64,000 nucleotides of DNA from Pseudomaricurvus albidus (GCF_018863235.1 NZ_JAHKRS010000005.1:248001-312000); one strand, 5' to 3'; positions 16,176-28,410 are shown, numbered from the stretch's first letter. Made by a program: numbers and translations. Notes: generated from the sequence alone by a model not told the origin.

Positions 16176-19010
16176 ATGCAAGAAAGCATCATGGAGAAGC
16201 AGTGGAGCACTTCCTATTTATCCGGTGGGAATGCCTCCTATGTTGAAGATCTCTACGATACCTATTTACATGATCCAAACGCTGTTCCTGAAGAGTGGCG
16301 TAATTACTTCGACCAGTTACCACGCGTCGAAGGGGTCGTTTCTCAGGATACTCCTCACTCCGTCATTCGTGAATATTTCGAACTGTTGGGCAAGAATCGT
16401 GCGCGTCCACTGGCAGCACCGGGTTCAGGCAGTTCCAATATCGAACACGAACTCAAGCAGGTCAAAGTAGTTCAGCTGATCAGCTCCTACCGTTTCCGCG
16501 GGCATCAAAAAGCCAAGCTCGATCCTTTGGGATTGATGGTGCGTGAAACCGTCCCTGATCTGGATTTGAGATTCCACGGTCTGACCGATGCGGATCTGGA
16601 CACTGTCTTCCAGACGGCTAATACATTCTTCGGCAAGACGGAAGCCCCTCTGCGTGAAATTATTGATGCTCTGGAGCAGACCTATTGTGGCTCTGTGGGT
16701 CCAGAGATCATGCACATCACCAATTTCGCCGAGAAGCAGTGGCTGCAGCAGCGCCTGGAAAGTGTGCGTTCCAAGCCCGCTTTTGAAAGCGATTTTCGCA
16801 AGCATATCCTGGAGCGTCTGACTGCCGCTGAGGGACTCGAACGTCACCTCGACAGTAAGTATCCTGGTACCAAGCGTTTTGGTCTGGAAGGTGGCGAGAG
16901 CTTCATTCCACTGCTGGATGGCTTGATTCGTCGCGCCGGTGAACACGGTGCCAAGGAAATTGTTCTGGGTATGGCTCACCGTGGTCGTCTGAATACCCTT
17001 GTTAACACCTTAGGTAAAAACCCTTCTGATCTGTTCGATGAATTTGAAGGCAAGCGCCTGATCGACAGTTCCGGTGATGTGAAATACCACCAGGGTTTCT
17101 CCTCCAACGTCATGACCCCGGGTGGTGAAGTGCATCTGGCGATGTCTTTCAACCCATCCCACCTGGAAATTGTATCTCCGGTAGTTGAGGGCTCCGTGCG
17201 TGCCCGCCAGGATCGCCGAGACGACTCAGAGGGTAATAAGGTTGTTCCTATCTCCGTTCACGGTGATGCGGCTTTTGCTGGTCAGGGTGTGGTGATGGAA
17301 ACCTTCCAGATGTCGCAGACTCGTGCCTACCATACCGGTGGAACCCTGCACATCGTTATCAATAACCAGGTCGGTTTCACGACCAGTCGTCGCGAAGATG
17401 CGCGTTCTACAGAGTACTGTACAGACGTTGCTAAAGTGATCGAAGCTCCGATTTTCCACGTCAATGCGGATGATCCGGAAGCGGTTATGTTCGTCACTTT
17501 GCTGGCGATGGATTACCGTTACGAGTTCAAGAAAGACGTGGTTATTGATCTGGTTTGCTACCGTCGTCGCGGTCATAACGAGACGGATGAGCCTTCTTCA
17601 ACTCAGCCGTTGATGTACCAGAATATCCGTAAGCATAAAACCACGCGTACGCTGATGGCTGAAAAAATGGTCTCGGAAGGCGTGGTTACTCAAGCCGAAG
17701 CGGATGAAATGGCCAACGATTATCGTGCGGCTCTGGATCGTGGTGAGCATGTTGCCAAGGGACTTGTCAGTGAACCTGATAAATCTCTGTTTGTGGACTG
17801 GGCGCCTTATATTGGCCACCATTGGCAAACACCTGCCGATACAGGCTATGACCTGAAAGCTCTGCAGGATCTCGCTCATAAAATGTGTGAAATCCCAGAC
17901 GGTATTCAGGTGCAGCGTCAGGTTCAGAAAATTTACGATGACCGTCGCAAAATGGCCAGTGGAGCCATGCCCATTAACTGGGGTATGGCTGAGACTTTGG
18001 CTTATGCCACGATTCTGGATCAGGGCATGCGTGTGCGTCTTACTGGTCAGGACGTAGGCCGTGGTACTTTCTCCCACCGTCATGCGGTTGTTCACAACCA
18101 AAAAGACGGAACAGCTTATCGTCCGTTAAGCCAGCTGAAAGACGATCAGCCGGCATTCGATATCTACGATTCCCTGTTGTCGGAAGAGGCGGTGCTGGCT
18201 TTCGAATATGGTTATGCCACAACCACGCCCAACGCTCTGGTTATCTGGGAAGCTCAGTTCGGTGATTTTGCCAACGGTGCGCAGGTGGTTATCGATCAGT
18301 TTATTACCAGTGGCGAGCATAAGTGGGGGCGCCTGTGTGGTCTGACCATGCTGTTGCCTCACGGTTATGAAGGTCAGGGGCCTGAACACTCATCGGCACG
18401 TCTTGAGCGCTTCATGCAATTGTGTGCAGAACACAATATTCAGGTGTGTATACCGACCACTCCTGCTCAGGTATTCCACATGCTGCGTCGTCAGGCTGTT
18501 CGTCCGATGCGTCGTCCGCTGGTGGTTATGAGTCCGAAATGGATTCTGCGTCACAAGTTGGCCACATCGTCTCTGGAAGAGCTGTCTACCGGGGCTTTCC
18601 AGAATGTCATTGGTGAGCATGAACTCGAGCCTGAGAAGGTCAAGCGTGTTGTCTTGTGTAGCGGTAAAGTTTATTACCACCTTCTCGAAGCGCGCATGGA
18701 AGGGGGGCAGGATGATGTCGCTCTGGTGCGTCTCGAGCAGTTGTATCCTTTCCCTGAAGAAGAGCTGATGGCTGCATTGACGCCGTTTACCAACCTGAAA
18801 GAGGTGGTTTGGTGTCAGGAAGAGCCGATGAATCAGGGTGCCTGGTACAGCAGCCAGCATCACATGCGTCGTGTTTTGTTTGATCTGAATCCGGATCTTT
18901 ATCTGAGCTATGTAGGACGTAGCGCATCTGCGGCGCCTGCAGCCGGTTATATGTCCATCCACATGGAAGAACAAAACCGCTTCATCAGTGAGGCTCTGAC
19001 GGTCGGATAA
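16176..19010 (+). CDS. sucA: 2-Oxoglutarate dehydrogenase E1 component
   Basis: E1 is the thiamine-diphosphate enzyme that decarboxylates 2-oxoglutarate. At 944 residues it has the usual length. The N-terminal STSYLSGGNASYVEDLYDTY motif is the E2/E3-binding helix region. Active-site segments include GMAHRGRLNTLVNTLGK and the thiamine-diphosphate stretch GDAAFAGQGVVMETFQMS followed by YHTGGTLHIVINNQVGF. The transketolase-like domain includes GQDVGRGTFSHRHAVVH. ATG 16176 has AAAGGTGG at good spacing; a second ATG five codons later is less favoured. It heads the sucA-sucB-lpdA-sucC-sucD run. Confidence 0.98.
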   Translation: MQESIMEKQWSTSYLSGGNASYVEDLYDTYLHDPNAVPEEWRNYFDQLPRVEGVVSQDTPHSVIREYFELLGKNRARPLAAPGSGSSNIEHELKQVKVVQLISSYRFRGHQKAKLDPLGLMVRETVPDLDLRFHGLTDADLDTVFQTANTFFGKTEAPLREIIDALEQTYCGSVGPEIMHITNFAEKQWLQQRLESVRSKPAFESDFRKHILERLTAAEGLERHLDSKYPGTKRFGLEGGESFIPLLDGLIRRAGEHGAKEIVLGMAHRGRLNTLVNTLGKNPSDLFDEFEGKRLIDSSGDVKYHQGFSSNVMTPGGEVHLAMSFNPSHLEIVSPVVEGSVRARQDRRDDSEGNKVVPISVHGDAAFAGQGVVMETFQMSQTRAYHTGGTLHIVINNQVGFTTSRREDARSTEYCTDVAKVIEAPIFHVNADDPEAVMFVTLLAMDYRYEFKKDVVIDLVCYRRRGHNETDEPSSTQPLMYQNIRKHKTTRTLMAEKMVSEGVVTQAEADEMANDYRAALDRGEHVAKGLVSEPDKSLFVDWAPYIGHHWQTPADTGYDLKALQDLAHKMCEIPDGIQVQRQVQKIYDDRRKMASGAMPINWGMAETLAYATILDQGMRVRLTGQDVGRGTFSHRHAVVHNQKDGTAYRPLSQLKDDQPAFDIYDSLLSEEAVLAFEYGYATTTPNALVIWEAQFGDFANGAQVVIDQFITSGEHKWGRLCGLTMLLPHGYEGQGPEHSSARLERFMQLCAEHNIQVCIPTTPAQVFHMLRRQAVRPMRRPLVVMSPKWILRHKLATSSLEELSTGAFQNVIGEHELEPEKVKRVVLCSGKVYYHLLEARMEGGQDDVALVRLEQLYPFPEEELMAALTPFTNLKEVVWCQEEPMNQGAWYSSQHHMRRVLFDLNPDLYLSYVGRSASAAPAAGYMSIHMEEQNRFISEALTVG

Positions 19011-19173
19011 TTCGGCTGAATAAACAAAAAAGGTTATACGAATACCTGCAAACAACGCACTGGCTGACGTACTGGCTTTAAGAAGACGCGTGTTAAACAG
19101 GTGAACTTTGACACAGAGGCCCGCGTCGGGCTCAGCTAGGCATATTGTTAGCGAAACGCTAAAGGATCAAAGA

Positions 19174-20412
19174 ATGACTATTGAAATCAAAGCGCCAACT
19201 TTTCCAGAATCTGTACAGGATGGCACCATTGCTACCTGGCATAAGCAACCCGGTGAAGCGGTTTCCCGTGATGAGCTGATTGTTGATATTGAAACCGATA
19301 AAGTGGTTCTGGAAGTGGTTGCTCCAGCCGATGGCTCCTTGTCCGAGATCATCAAAGGCGAAGGCGAGACCATTTTAAGCAACGAAGTGATTGCCAAGTT
19401 CGTTGCTGGAGAGGTTGCTGCCTCCACTGAAGCTCACACTGCGGCCGAAGAAGACCAGGCTGTTGAAACAGCTGCCTCAGGTGCGGCTATTGCCAGTCCT
19501 TCAGCTCGTAAACTGGCTGAAGAGAAAGGCGTAGACCTGTCCACCGTCAAAGGTTCTGGCAAAGACGGACGTATCACCAAAGAGGACGTTGTCAATGCGC
19601 CTTCCAGCTCTTCGTCTCCTGCGACGACTCAGGCTGCTCCTGCTGCTGCATCTCAGGCTCAATCGATTACTGCCGCTGCGGCAGCAGCCGGTGTTCCCCT
19701 GACTGGCGAGCGCATCGAAAAGCGTGTGCCGATGACTCGTATGCGCAAGCGTATTGCTGAGCGCCTGATGGAAACTTGTCAGGGCACGGCGATGCTGACC
19801 ACGTTCAACGAAGTGAACATGGCGCCGATTATGGAATTGCGCAACAAGTACAAAGCGCAGTTTGAAAAGTCACACGACGGTACCCGTCTGGGCTTTATGG
19901 GCTTTTTCGTTAAGGCAGCTGTAGAAGCTCTGCGTCGTTTCCCTGCAGTGAATGCCTCAATTGATGGCGACGATATTGTTTATCACGGCTATCAAGACGT
20001 CAGCGTTGCGGTATCTACTGACAAAGGTCTGGTAGTTCCTGTATTGCGCAATGCTGAAAACATGAGTCTGGCGACCGTAGAAAACACCATTCGTGATTTC
20101 GGTATGCGCGCTCAGGCTGGCAAGCTGACCATGGAAGAGATGACCGGCGGTACCTTCTCAATCACCAATGGTGGTGTGTTCGGTTCCCTGATGTCGACTC
20201 CGATCCTGAATCAGCCTCAGGCAGCTATTCTGGGTATGCACTCGATCAAAGAGCGCCCAATGGCGGTTGATGGTGAAGTGAAGATTTTGCCAATGATGTA
20301 TCTGGCTCTGTCTTACGATCACCGTTTGATTGATGGCAAGGATGCGGTTCAGTTCCTGGTCGCCATCAAAGATATGATTGAAGACCCTGCACGTATTCTG
20401 CTGGAGCTGTAA
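19174..20412 (+). CDS. sucB: Dihydrolipoyl succinyltransferase (E2 of 2-oxoglutarate dehydrogenase)
   Basis: E2 transfers the succinyl group to CoA through a lipoyl arm. From ATG 19174 (AAGGATC upstream) the protein has 412 residues; an upstream open stretch to 19108 is not part of the protein. One lipoyl domain (about residues 1-80) carries the lipoyl lysine in [16 protein letters not shown]. An Ala/Glu-rich linker follows, then the E3-binding domain ([20 protein letters not shown], about 110-145) and an Ala/Ser/Gln linker. The catalytic domain ends with [17 protein letters not shown], which holds the His and Asp of the active site. Confidence 0.98.
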   Translation: MTIEIKAPTFPESVQDGTIATWHKQPGEAVSRDELIVDIETDKVVLEVVAPADGSLSEIIKGEGETILSNEVIAKFVAGEVAASTEAHTAAEEDQAVETAASGAAIASPSARKLAEEKGVDLSTVKGSGKDGRITKEDVVNAPSSSSSPATTQAAPAAASQAQSITAAAAAAGVPLTGERIEKRVPMTRMRKRIAERLMETCQGTAMLTTFNEVNMAPIMELRNKYKAQFEKSHDGTRLGFMGFFVKAAVEALRRFPAVNASIDGDDIVYHGYQDVSVAVSTDKGLVVPVLRNAENMSLATVENTIRDFGMRAQAGKLTMEEMTGGTFSITNGGVFGSLMSTPILNQPQAAILGMHSIKERPMAVDGEVKILPMMYLALSYDHRLIDGKDAVQFLVAIKDMIEDPARILLEL

Positions 20413-20546
20413 GCCGGAAGTCTTCATCAGCACAGAAACAATCGCTTTAGCGGTGACGGATGATGGTTTTACACGCCATGCGAGACAGCAGTTTCATTGA
20501 ACTGTCATCGGAAACCGCTATGAATTTATGCACATTTCTACATTAG

Positions 20547-21998
<1,452 letters not shown>

Positions 21999-22171
21999 AA
22001 ACACTAATGCGCACTAGGGGAAGTTTCACTGCCGGTTGATGTTTTGCGGGAATCTCTTAATGAGTATTTCCGCGAATTTACCGCTGAGAGCTTCAGTCCT
22101 GACGGCCAGTATTGCTCTGGTCATAATAGAAATAATCGAGCGCCAATGGCGCGAGTGGATGGAAAGTAGAC

Positions 22172-23335
22172 ATGAACTTGCACGAGTATCAAGGTAAGCA
22201 GCTGTTCGCCGAATACGGCCTGCCTGTTTCCAAAGGTGTCGCAGCAGCGACATCAGCAGAAGCCGTCGCCGCTGCCGATATCATCGGTGGTGATAAATTT
22301 GTTGTAAAAGCTCAAGTACACGCTGGTGGCCGCGGTAAAGCGGGCGGTGTGAAACTGGTGAGCAGCAAAGCTGAAATCGAAGAGTTTTCCAAAAAGTGGT
22401 TGGGTAATCGTCTGGTGACTTATCAGACAGACGAGAACGGTCAGCCTGTAAGTCGTATCCTGGTTGAGCCATGCACTGACATTGCTCAGGAATTGTACCT
22501 GGGTGCTGTTGTTGACCGCTCCAGCCGTCGTATCGTTTTCATGGCCTCCACTGAAGGTGGTGTTGAAATCGAGAAAGTTGCTGAAGAAACTCCAGAGAAA
22601 ATCCTGAAAGCGACCATCGATCCACTGACTGGCGCTCAGCCATATCAGGCTCGTGAGCTGGCGTTTAAGCTGGGTCTGGAAGGCAAGCAAATCAAGCAGT
22701 TCACCCAAATTTTCCTGGGTCTGGCCAAGATGTTCGAAGAGAAAGATCTGGCTCTGCTGGAAATCAACCCTCTGGTTATTACTCCAGAAGACGATCTGCA
22801 CTGTCTGGATGCGAAAGTCGTACTGGATGGTAATGCCCTGTACCGTCACCCTGAGCTGAGCGCGATGAACGATCCGACTCAGGAAGACGAGCGTGAAGCC
22901 AATGCGGCCAAATGGGATCTGAACTACGTAGCTCTCGACGGTAACATCGGTTGCATGGTAAACGGTGCCGGTCTGGCCATGGGTACCATGGACATTGTTA
23001 AGCTGCACGGCGGCAACCCTGCTAACTTCCTGGACGTTGGTGGCGGTGCAACCAAAGAGCGCGTTATCGAAGCATTCAAAATCATTCTGTCTGATACCAA
23101 TGTTGAAGCCGTACTGATCAACATTTTCGGTGGTATCGTTCGCTGTGACCTGATCGCTGAAGGCGTTATCGGCGCTGTTGAAGAGGTTGGTGTTAAAGTA
23201 CCTGTCGTTGTTCGCCTGGAAGGTAACAACGCTGACGTAGGTGCCAAAGTACTGGCTGACAGCGGTCTGAACATTATTGCTGCAACCAGCTTGACCGATG
23301 CTGCAGAGCAAGTTGTTAAAGCGGCTAAAGGTTAA
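22172..23335 (+). CDS. sucC: Succinyl-CoA synthetase beta subunit
   Basis: The beta subunit binds the nucleotide and makes succinate plus ATP or GTP from succinyl-CoA. The 387-residue protein starts [19 protein letters not shown]. It has the ATP-grasp region with [17 protein letters not shown], and the C-terminal CoA-ligase-like domain with [13 protein letters not shown] and [15 protein letters not shown]. It is separated from lpdA by 173 bp and from sucD by 14 bp. The start ATG at 22172 follows a weak GGAAAG. Confidence 0.98.
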   Translation: MNLHEYQGKQLFAEYGLPVSKGVAAATSAEAVAAADIIGGDKFVVKAQVHAGGRGKAGGVKLVSSKAEIEEFSKKWLGNRLVTYQTDENGQPVSRILVEPCTDIAQELYLGAVVDRSSRRIVFMASTEGGVEIEKVAEETPEKILKATIDPLTGAQPYQARELAFKLGLEGKQIKQFTQIFLGLAKMFEEKDLALLEINPLVITPEDDLHCLDAKVVLDGNALYRHPELSAMNDPTQEDEREANAAKWDLNYVALDGNIGCMVNGAGLAMGTMDIVKLHGGNPANFLDVGGGATKERVIEAFKIILSDTNVEAVLINIFGGIVRCDLIAEGVIGAVEEVGVKVPVVVRLEGNNADVGAKVLADSGLNIIAATSLTDAAEQVVKAAKG

Positions 23336-23349
23336 TAAGGGGCGAGCAA

Positions 23350-24222
23350 ATGAGCGTATTAATTAACAAAGATACAAAAGTAATCTGTCAGGGTTTCACT
23401 GGTTCCCAGGGTACCATGCACTCTGAGCAAGCTATCGCCTACGGCACCAAAATGGTTGGCGGTGTAACTCCAGGTAAAGGTGGTACTACCCATCTGGGCC
23501 TGCCAGTGTTTAACACTGTTGCTGAAGCGGTTGAGGCTACTGGTGCAGACGCATCTGTCATCTACGTACCTGCACCATTCTGTAAGGATTCTATCCTCGA
23601 AGCGGCTAACGCTGGTATCAAACTGGTTGTTTGTATCACTGAGCACATCCCTGTGATGGACATGCTGGAATGTAAAGTGAAGTGTGACGAGCTGGGTGTA
23701 CGTCTGATCGGTCCTAACTGCCCAGGTGTTATCACTCCGGGCGAGTGTAAGATCGGTATCATGCCAGGTCACATCCACCTGCCAGGTAAAGTGGGTATTG
23801 TTTCCCGTTCAGGTACTCTGACCTATGAAGCGGTTAAGCAAACCACTGACGCCGGTTTCGGTCAGTCTACCTGTGTTGGTATTGGTGGTGACCCAATCCC
23901 AGGCACCAACTTCATCGACGTTCTGGAAATGTTCGAGAACGATCCAAAGACCGAAGCGATTGTTATGATCGGTGAGATCGGCGGTTCCGCTGAAGAAGAA
24001 GCCGCTGCCTACATCAAGGCAAACGTCACTAAGCCTGTTGTTTCTTACATTGCTGGTGTTACTGCACCTGCTGGTAAGCGCATGGGTCACGCTGGCGCAA
24101 TCATCTCTGGTGGTAAAGGTACTGCTGACGAGAAGTTTGCTGCGCTGGAAGACGCTGGTGTTAAAACCGTACGCTCCCTGGCGGGTATCGGTGATGCACT
24201 GAAAGAACTGACTGGCTGGTAA
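23350..24222 (+). CDS. sucD: Succinyl-CoA synthetase alpha subunit
   Basis: The alpha subunit binds CoA and carries the phosphohistidine. The 290-residue protein begins [39 protein letters not shown] belongs to the CoA-binding Rossmann domain. The phosphorylated histidine is in [17 protein letters not shown] (about residues 246-262). It closes the TCA gene run and is followed by a strong terminator at 24258-24288. Confidence 0.98.
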   Translation: MSVLINKDTKVICQGFTGSQGTMHSEQAIAYGTKMVGGVTPGKGGTTHLGLPVFNTVAEAVEATGADASVIYVPAPFCKDSILEAANAGIKLVVCITEHIPVMDMLECKVKCDELGVRLIGPNCPGVITPGECKIGIMPGHIHLPGKVGIVSRSGTLTYEAVKQTTDAGFGQSTCVGIGGDPIPGTNFIDVLEMFENDPKTEAIVMIGEIGGSAEEEAAAYIKANVTKPVVSYIAGVTAPAGKRMGHAGAIISGGKGTADEKFAALEDAGVKTVRSLAGIGDALKELTGW

Positions 24223-24257
24223 GAGCTGGTTGATACCCCTTATCGGGTATGAGTTCG

Positions 24258-24288
24258 AAAAAAGGCTGCATTTATGCAGCCTTTTTTT
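24258..24288 (+). terminator. Rho-independent terminator after sucD
   Basis: GGCTGCAT (24264-24271) and ATGCAGCC (24274-24281) pair around TT, preceded by six A and followed by seven T. It is a strong terminator for the sucABlpdAsucCD message. Confidence 0.93.
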
Positions 24289-24341
24289 ATGCTTGAATAA
24301 TTTGCCTTCATCGCCTCTGTGCTCAATGCAGTGTCATCGAA

Positions 24342-24359
24342 CCCCTGTTAAAACAGGGG
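24342..24359. repeat. GC-rich hairpin between sucD and the lipoprotein gene
   Basis: CCCCTGTT (24342-24349) and AACAGGGG (24352-24359) pair around AA. It lies 39 bases beyond the stop of the minus-strand lipoprotein gene and has no T tract. It may help end that transcript. Confidence 0.4.
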
Positions 24360-24397
24360 CGGGCGCTTTGACGCAACCTGGAGCGGAAGGCAGATAC

Positions 24398-24916
24398 TCA
24401 AAGATCACTGTTGGCGTCGCCAACAAACAAGTAGGTGGTCCACTCTTCTTTTATGACACCACGGGTTTCCACTGCGTGCAGGGCAACCACTGTATCACTG
24501 TTGGGACGTGAAAAAGCTGCCTTGATACCATTGCCAACCTTGCGTGGGGTTTCGGTCAGTTGCCAGCTGCTGCCTAGACATGCCTGGGTCAGCTCTTTGG
24601 CTTTGGTAAAGTTTTCTTTCGCGGTCTCCTGATTGGGAGAGGTCAGGCTGCACATGTAGTCTGTCTTTCCGCTACCCCAGCCCCATATCTGGCAGTTTTT
24701 GCCAACCAGGTTATAGCGAGCATCCCAGACGGTGATCTTACGAGTCGACTGGAGGTTCTGGCGGATCTTTTCAAATTTGTTGGGATGAGCGTCCACCAGC
24801 GCCATGACTTTTTCACATGTCGACATATTGGCAACAGTAGCATCTTCTGCGCTCTGCATACCACACCCTGTGAGAATAGCTGCCGTAAGAGGAAAAAGGA
24901 GATAGGGCTTTCGCAT
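24398..24916 (-). CDS. Hypothetical lipoprotein
   Basis: This 172-residue protein has a clear lipoprotein signal: MRKPYLLFPLTAAILTGCGM, with lipobox LTGC and the lipidated Cys at residue 18. The mature part contains three more Cys (in STCEKVMALV, GKNCQIWGWG and QACLGSSW) plus one in DYMCSLTSP, which could form disulfides in the periplasm. AAGGAC lies upstream of the ATG at 24914-24916. I do not recognise the family. It stands alone and convergent to sucD. Confidence 0.75.
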   Translation of the reverse strand: MRKPYLLFPLTAAILTGCGMQSAEDATVANMSTCEKVMALVDAHPNKFEKIRQNLQSTRKITVWDARYNLVGKNCQIWGWGSGKTDYMCSLTSPNQETAKENFTKAKELTQACLGSSWQLTETPRKVGNGIKAAFSRPNSDTVVALHAVETRGVIKEEWTTYLFVGDANSDL

Positions 24917-25145
24917 AGTAAGCGTCCTTGTCTATAGATTAAAACGTCATAAAAAGTAGATTAGCACAGGCCGAACTGGTTCGGGCATTTTTAAGCTTCG
25001 ACTTCTGGCTCGGAAGGTTGAATTCTGAACAGCAGGGCGAAACCGTTACAAGGCAAGGCATATTTGGCCACTGTTGACCAAGTCATTTGGTCTATAATAG
25101 CCGGTCTTGCCAGAAGGTAATGAGTATAACAAGTTGGATTAAGCG

Positions 25146-25649
25146 ATGGCTGTAGATTTGGATGAAGTTCGCAAGATGTGCGAATTGCTGATGGTCGCCA
25201 ATCAGGGGGACCATTTCCATGCCTTGGGTATCAAGGTAACTGATATCCAGAGGGGGAGTGTCACTATGGAACTCGGATACTCTGACGATATTGTTGGTAA
25301 CCCGGAGACCGGTGTCATCCATGGTGGTGTGATTACTGCCTTGCTGGACAGTTGTTGTGGATTTTCTGCCAGTACGGTTCTGGAAGAGTTGGCGTTGACG
25401 CCAACCATTGATTTGAGGATAGATCACTTGGGGCCGGCAGAGCCACACAAGCCCATATATGCCGTGGGTGAAGTTTACCGGTTGTCACGCTATGTCATTT
25501 TTACCCGTGCGGTTGCTCATCAGGGCGATAAGAACCGGCCCGTGGCTCAGGCAGTGGGTAATTTTTCGCGAATGGAGAAGGGGACTTTCAGCGAGTTCAG
25601 AGACGCAATGTTGGCCGCGTATGACAAGTTGATAGGAGGTAAATCATGA
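25146..25649 (+). CDS. PaaI-type hotdog thioesterase (first of a pair)
   Basis: This 167-residue single-domain hotdog protein carries the catalytic region TGVIHGGVITALLDSCCGFS, with HGG and the helix aspartate of PaaI-like acyl-CoA thioesterases. It overlaps the next gene by ATGA, so the two are translationally coupled and may act together. A TATAAT at 25093-25098 lies upstream, but the TTGACC before it is only 13 bases away. In Pseudomonas a related hotdog gene sits in the same general neighbourhood between htpG and gpsA. The substrate is unknown. Confidence 0.88.
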   Translation: MAVDLDEVRKMCELLMVANQGDHFHALGIKVTDIQRGSVTMELGYSDDIVGNPETGVIHGGVITALLDSCCGFSASTVLEELALTPTIDLRIDHLGPAEPHKPIYAVGEVYRLSRYVIFTRAVAHQGDKNRPVAQAVGNFSRMEKGTFSEFRDAMLAAYDKLIGGKS

Positions 25650-26074
25650 GCCGTATTGCCGAGCTGGTCCACCGCGCCCAGGAGAGTGGCGACTGGTCCG
25701 AGTGCATTGAGGCCATCCCGTACGCCAGATTAATTGGTATCAAATTGGGGTCGGAAGCCGGTGAATTCTGCCTGCCTCCCAAAGCCAGTAATATTGGAAA
25801 CCCCACCTTGCCCGCACTTCACGGCGGGGCTTTGGGCGGTTTTATGGAGATGTCGGCGATATTGCATTTGATGATGTCGATGGAGGTTTTGAAAGTCCCG
25901 AAAGTCGTGGATTTCAGCATTGATTATCTGAGACCCGGCCACTACAAGGACACTTACGCCCGATGCGAAATTGTTCGTTTTGGGCGAAAGCTGGTCAATG
26001 TGGGCATAGATTGCTGGCAAGACGATGCCGAAAACCTGGTGGCCCGAGCCAGAGCACAATTTTTGATCGAATAA
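25646..26074 (+). CDS. PaaI-type hotdog protein (second of a pair)
   Basis: This 142-residue hotdog protein starts at ATG 25646, with a near-perfect AGGAGGT upstream and a 4-base overlap with its partner. The signature LPALHGGALGGFMEMSAILH keeps the HGG turn. Where the first protein has an aspartate on the helix, this one has a glutamate (MEMS). This resembles the asymmetric pairs seen when one subunit is catalytic and the other modified, but a homomeric enzyme is equally possible. The gene ends before a hairpin (26087-26117) and the htpG promoter. Confidence 0.85.
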   Translation: MSRIAELVHRAQESGDWSECIEAIPYARLIGIKLGSEAGEFCLPPKASNIGNPTLPALHGGALGGFMEMSAILHLMMSMEVLKVPKVVDFSIDYLRPGHYKDTYARCEIVRFGRKLVNVGIDCWQDDAENLVARARAQFLIE

Positions 26075-26086
26075 GCCGCGTTAACG

Positions 26087-26117
26087 AGCCAATGGGCTGA
26101 TTCTCAGCCTGTTGGCT
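26087..26117 (+). terminator. Long-stem hairpin after the thioesterase pair
   Basis: Bases 26087-26100 pair with 26104-26117 over 14 positions (two as G-U wobbles) around TTC. It is followed by TATCTG rather than a T tract. Its position just before the htpG promoter suggests an insulating or terminating role. Confidence 0.55.
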
Positions 26118-26143
26118 TATCTGTGTGTATTGTTCTCATCCCC

Positions 26144-26171
26144 CTTGAAATTCTCTAACCGACCCCCATCT
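26144..26171 (+). promoter_or_regulatory. Sigma-32 (heat-shock) promoter of htpG
   Basis: CTTGAAA (26144-26150) and CCCCATCT (26164-26171) match the heat-shock sigma factor consensus boxes fully, with a 13-base spacer. Transcription would start near 26178, about 47 bases before the htpG ATG. Confidence 0.9.
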
Positions 26172-26224
26172 CTGCTGTCATATCAATCAATTCCCAAACA
26201 CAGACGTTCAGGAGCCTTTGAAAA

Positions 26225-28126
26225 ATGACTGTGGAAGCGCAAAAAGAAACTCGCGGTTTTCAGACCGAAGCGAAGCAATTACTGCACTTGATGATTCATT
26301 CTCTTTATTCCAATAAAGAGATTTTCCTGCGGGAACTGGTGTCCAATGCTTCGGACGCTGCGGATAAACTGCGTTTTAAAGCACTCACCGATGACAGCCT
26401 GTATGAAGATGATTCAGAGCTGGCCATTCGCATCGACTTCGACAAAGACGCGAAAACCCTCACCATCAGCGATAACGGCATCGGGATGACCCGCGATGAC
26501 GTGATTGAGCATTTGGGGACCATTGCCAAGTCCGGTACCGCACAGTTTCTGGAAAACCTGTCTGGCGATGAGAAGAAAGACTCTCAGTTGATTGGTCAGT
26601 TTGGTGTAGGTTTCTACTCTGCATTCATCGTTGCCGATCGAGTGGAAGTCTTTACCCGTCGTGCCGGTACTCCGGCTGCTGAAGGGGTGCACTGGGAGTG
26701 TACCGGTGAAGCTGAATTTACCGTTGAAACTATTGAAAAAGCATCCCGTGGTACGACCATTGTCTTGCACCTGAAGAAAGATGCTGAAGAGTTCGCTGAC
26801 GGTTGGCGTTTGCGTTCCATCATCAAAAAATACTCTGATCATATTTCCCTGCCTGTCATCATGAAAAAAGACGCCGTGGGAGAGGAAGAAGAAAAGAAAG
26901 AGCCTGAAGAAGAAACCATCAACAGTGCCACTGCTCTCTGGACACGTTCCCGTTCCGACATCAGCGATGACGAGTACAAAGAGTTTTACAAGCATGTTTC
27001 TCATGACTTCCAGGATCCGTTGAACTGGAGTCATAACCGGGTTGAGGGCAAACTCGATTACACCAGCCTGTTGTATATTCCGGCAAAAGCACCTTATGAT
27101 CTCTACAATCGTGAAGCGTCGCGCGGTTTGAAACTCTATGTTCAGCGTACCTTTATCATGGATGACGCCGAGCAGTTTCTGCCGATGTATCTGCGATTCA
27201 TTAAAGGGGTTGTGGATTCCAATGATCTGTCTTTGAACGTGTCTCGTGAGATCCTGCAGAAGGATCCCAACATTGATGCCATGCGCAGTGCACTGACCAA
27301 GCGTGTGCTGGACATGTTGTCAAAAATGGCGAAAAACAAGCCAGAAGACTACGCTACTTTCTGGAGCGCGTTTGGTGATGTTCTGAAAGAAGGTCCTGCA
27401 GAAGACTTCACAAACCGGGAGAAGATTGCTTCCCTGTTGCGTTTCTCTACCACGCATACCGATAAAGCCGAGCAGGATCAGTCTCTGGATCAGTACATCG
27501 AACGCATGAAAGAGGGACAGGACAAAATCTACTACGTGGCTGCTGAAAACTTCAACACCGCCAAGAACAGTCCGCACCTGGAAGCTCTGCGTAAAAAGAA
27601 TATCGAAGTCCTGTTGCTGTCCGACCGCGTTGATGAGTGGCTCATGGGCCACTTGATGGAGTACAAAGAGAAGCATTTCCAGGATGTGGGTAAAGGTCAG
27701 CTGGATCTCGGTGAGCTGGATACCGAAGAGGATAAAAAGGCACAGGAAGAGAGTGCCAAACAGCACGAAGATCTGGTTAAACGCGTCAAGGATGTGCTGG
27801 AAAGCCGTGTTGAAGACGTGCGTGTGACCAATCGTCTGACCGGATCACCTGCCTGTCTGGTGGTTGGTGAGCATGATATGGGCGCCCAAATGCGTCGCCT
27901 GCTGGAGCAGGCTGGTCAGGCAGTACCCGATTCCAAGCCAATCTTTGAAATCAATCCTGAGCATCCGCTGGTGGATAAGCTGGATCATGAGTCCGATGAA
28001 GATCGTTTTGCTGATCTGGCGAATATCCTGTTTGATCAGGCCTCTCTGGCAGAGGGTGGGACTTTGGAAGACCCCGCTGCTTACGTGGCTAAACTGAACA
28101 AGTTGCTGCTGGAATTGAGCAATTGA
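26225..28126 (+). CDS. htpG: Hsp90-family chaperone HtpG
   Basis: HtpG is a dimeric ATP-dependent chaperone of the cytoplasm. The 633-residue protein has the GHKL ATPase domain (about residues 1-220) with [36 protein letters not shown] and [20 protein letters not shown]. The middle domain contains [19 protein letters not shown] and [13 protein letters not shown], and a C-terminal dimerisation domain ends the protein. An acidic, Glu/Lys-rich linker lies near residues 218-235. A consensus sigma-32 promoter precedes it and a strong terminator follows, so it is a single-gene heat-shock unit. Confidence 0.98.
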   Translation: MTVEAQKETRGFQTEAKQLLHLMIHSLYSNKEIFLRELVSNASDAADKLRFKALTDDSLYEDDSELAIRIDFDKDAKTLTISDNGIGMTRDDVIEHLGTIAKSGTAQFLENLSGDEKKDSQLIGQFGVGFYSAFIVADRVEVFTRRAGTPAAEGVHWECTGEAEFTVETIEKASRGTTIVLHLKKDAEEFADGWRLRSIIKKYSDHISLPVIMKKDAVGEEEEKKEPEEETINSATALWTRSRSDISDDEYKEFYKHVSHDFQDPLNWSHNRVEGKLDYTSLLYIPAKAPYDLYNREASRGLKLYVQRTFIMDDAEQFLPMYLRFIKGVVDSNDLSLNVSREILQKDPNIDAMRSALTKRVLDMLSKMAKNKPEDYATFWSAFGDVLKEGPAEDFTNREKIASLLRFSTTHTDKAEQDQSLDQYIERMKEGQDKIYYVAAENFNTAKNSPHLEALRKKNIEVLLLSDRVDEWLMGHLMEYKEKHFQDVGKGQLDLGELDTEEDKKAQEESAKQHEDLVKRVKDVLESRVEDVRVTNRLTGSPACLVVGEHDMGAQMRRLLEQAGQAVPDSKPIFEINPEHPLVDKLDHESDEDRFADLANILFDQASLAEGGTLEDPAAYVAKLNKLLLELSN

Positions 28127-28171
28127 TCCAATACCCCTGAGGTGCTGCCTTCCGGTAAGCTCGCTCAGGTC

Positions 28172-28205
28172 AATACGGCGCCATACTGGCGCCGTATTTT
28201 CTTTA
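28172..28205 (+). terminator. Rho-independent terminator after htpG
   Basis: AATACGGCGCCA (28172-28183) and TGGCGCCGTATT (28187-28198) are perfect 12-bp arms around TAC, followed by a T-rich tail (TTTTCTTTAG overlapping the last arm). Confidence 0.88.
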
Positions 28206-28410
28206 GTTTGACACTTTGGGATTTGGCGCCTGCGCTTAATCTTTGTGTAATACATACTTGCTTCCCTATAATAACGCTATGGGCGGCAGCATCCGGGATG
28301 GAGGCTTCTCCACCATTTATTCTTTTCATTGCACATTTTTAACGATTGACGATTTTTAAGCTCATTCGTTGCAGGTAAAACGTGCGTCACACAATCGGGC
28401 AGAATCATTA

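Noticed and set aside
22253-23311. 352-codon open frame opposite sucC
   Set aside because: Antisense shadow of sucC; the translated composition is unnatural and shows no motif.
25074-25098. TTGACC and TATAAT as a promoter for the thioesterase pair
   Set aside because: The two boxes are only 13 bases apart, too close for a normal sigma-70 promoter. The -10 alone may still be real.
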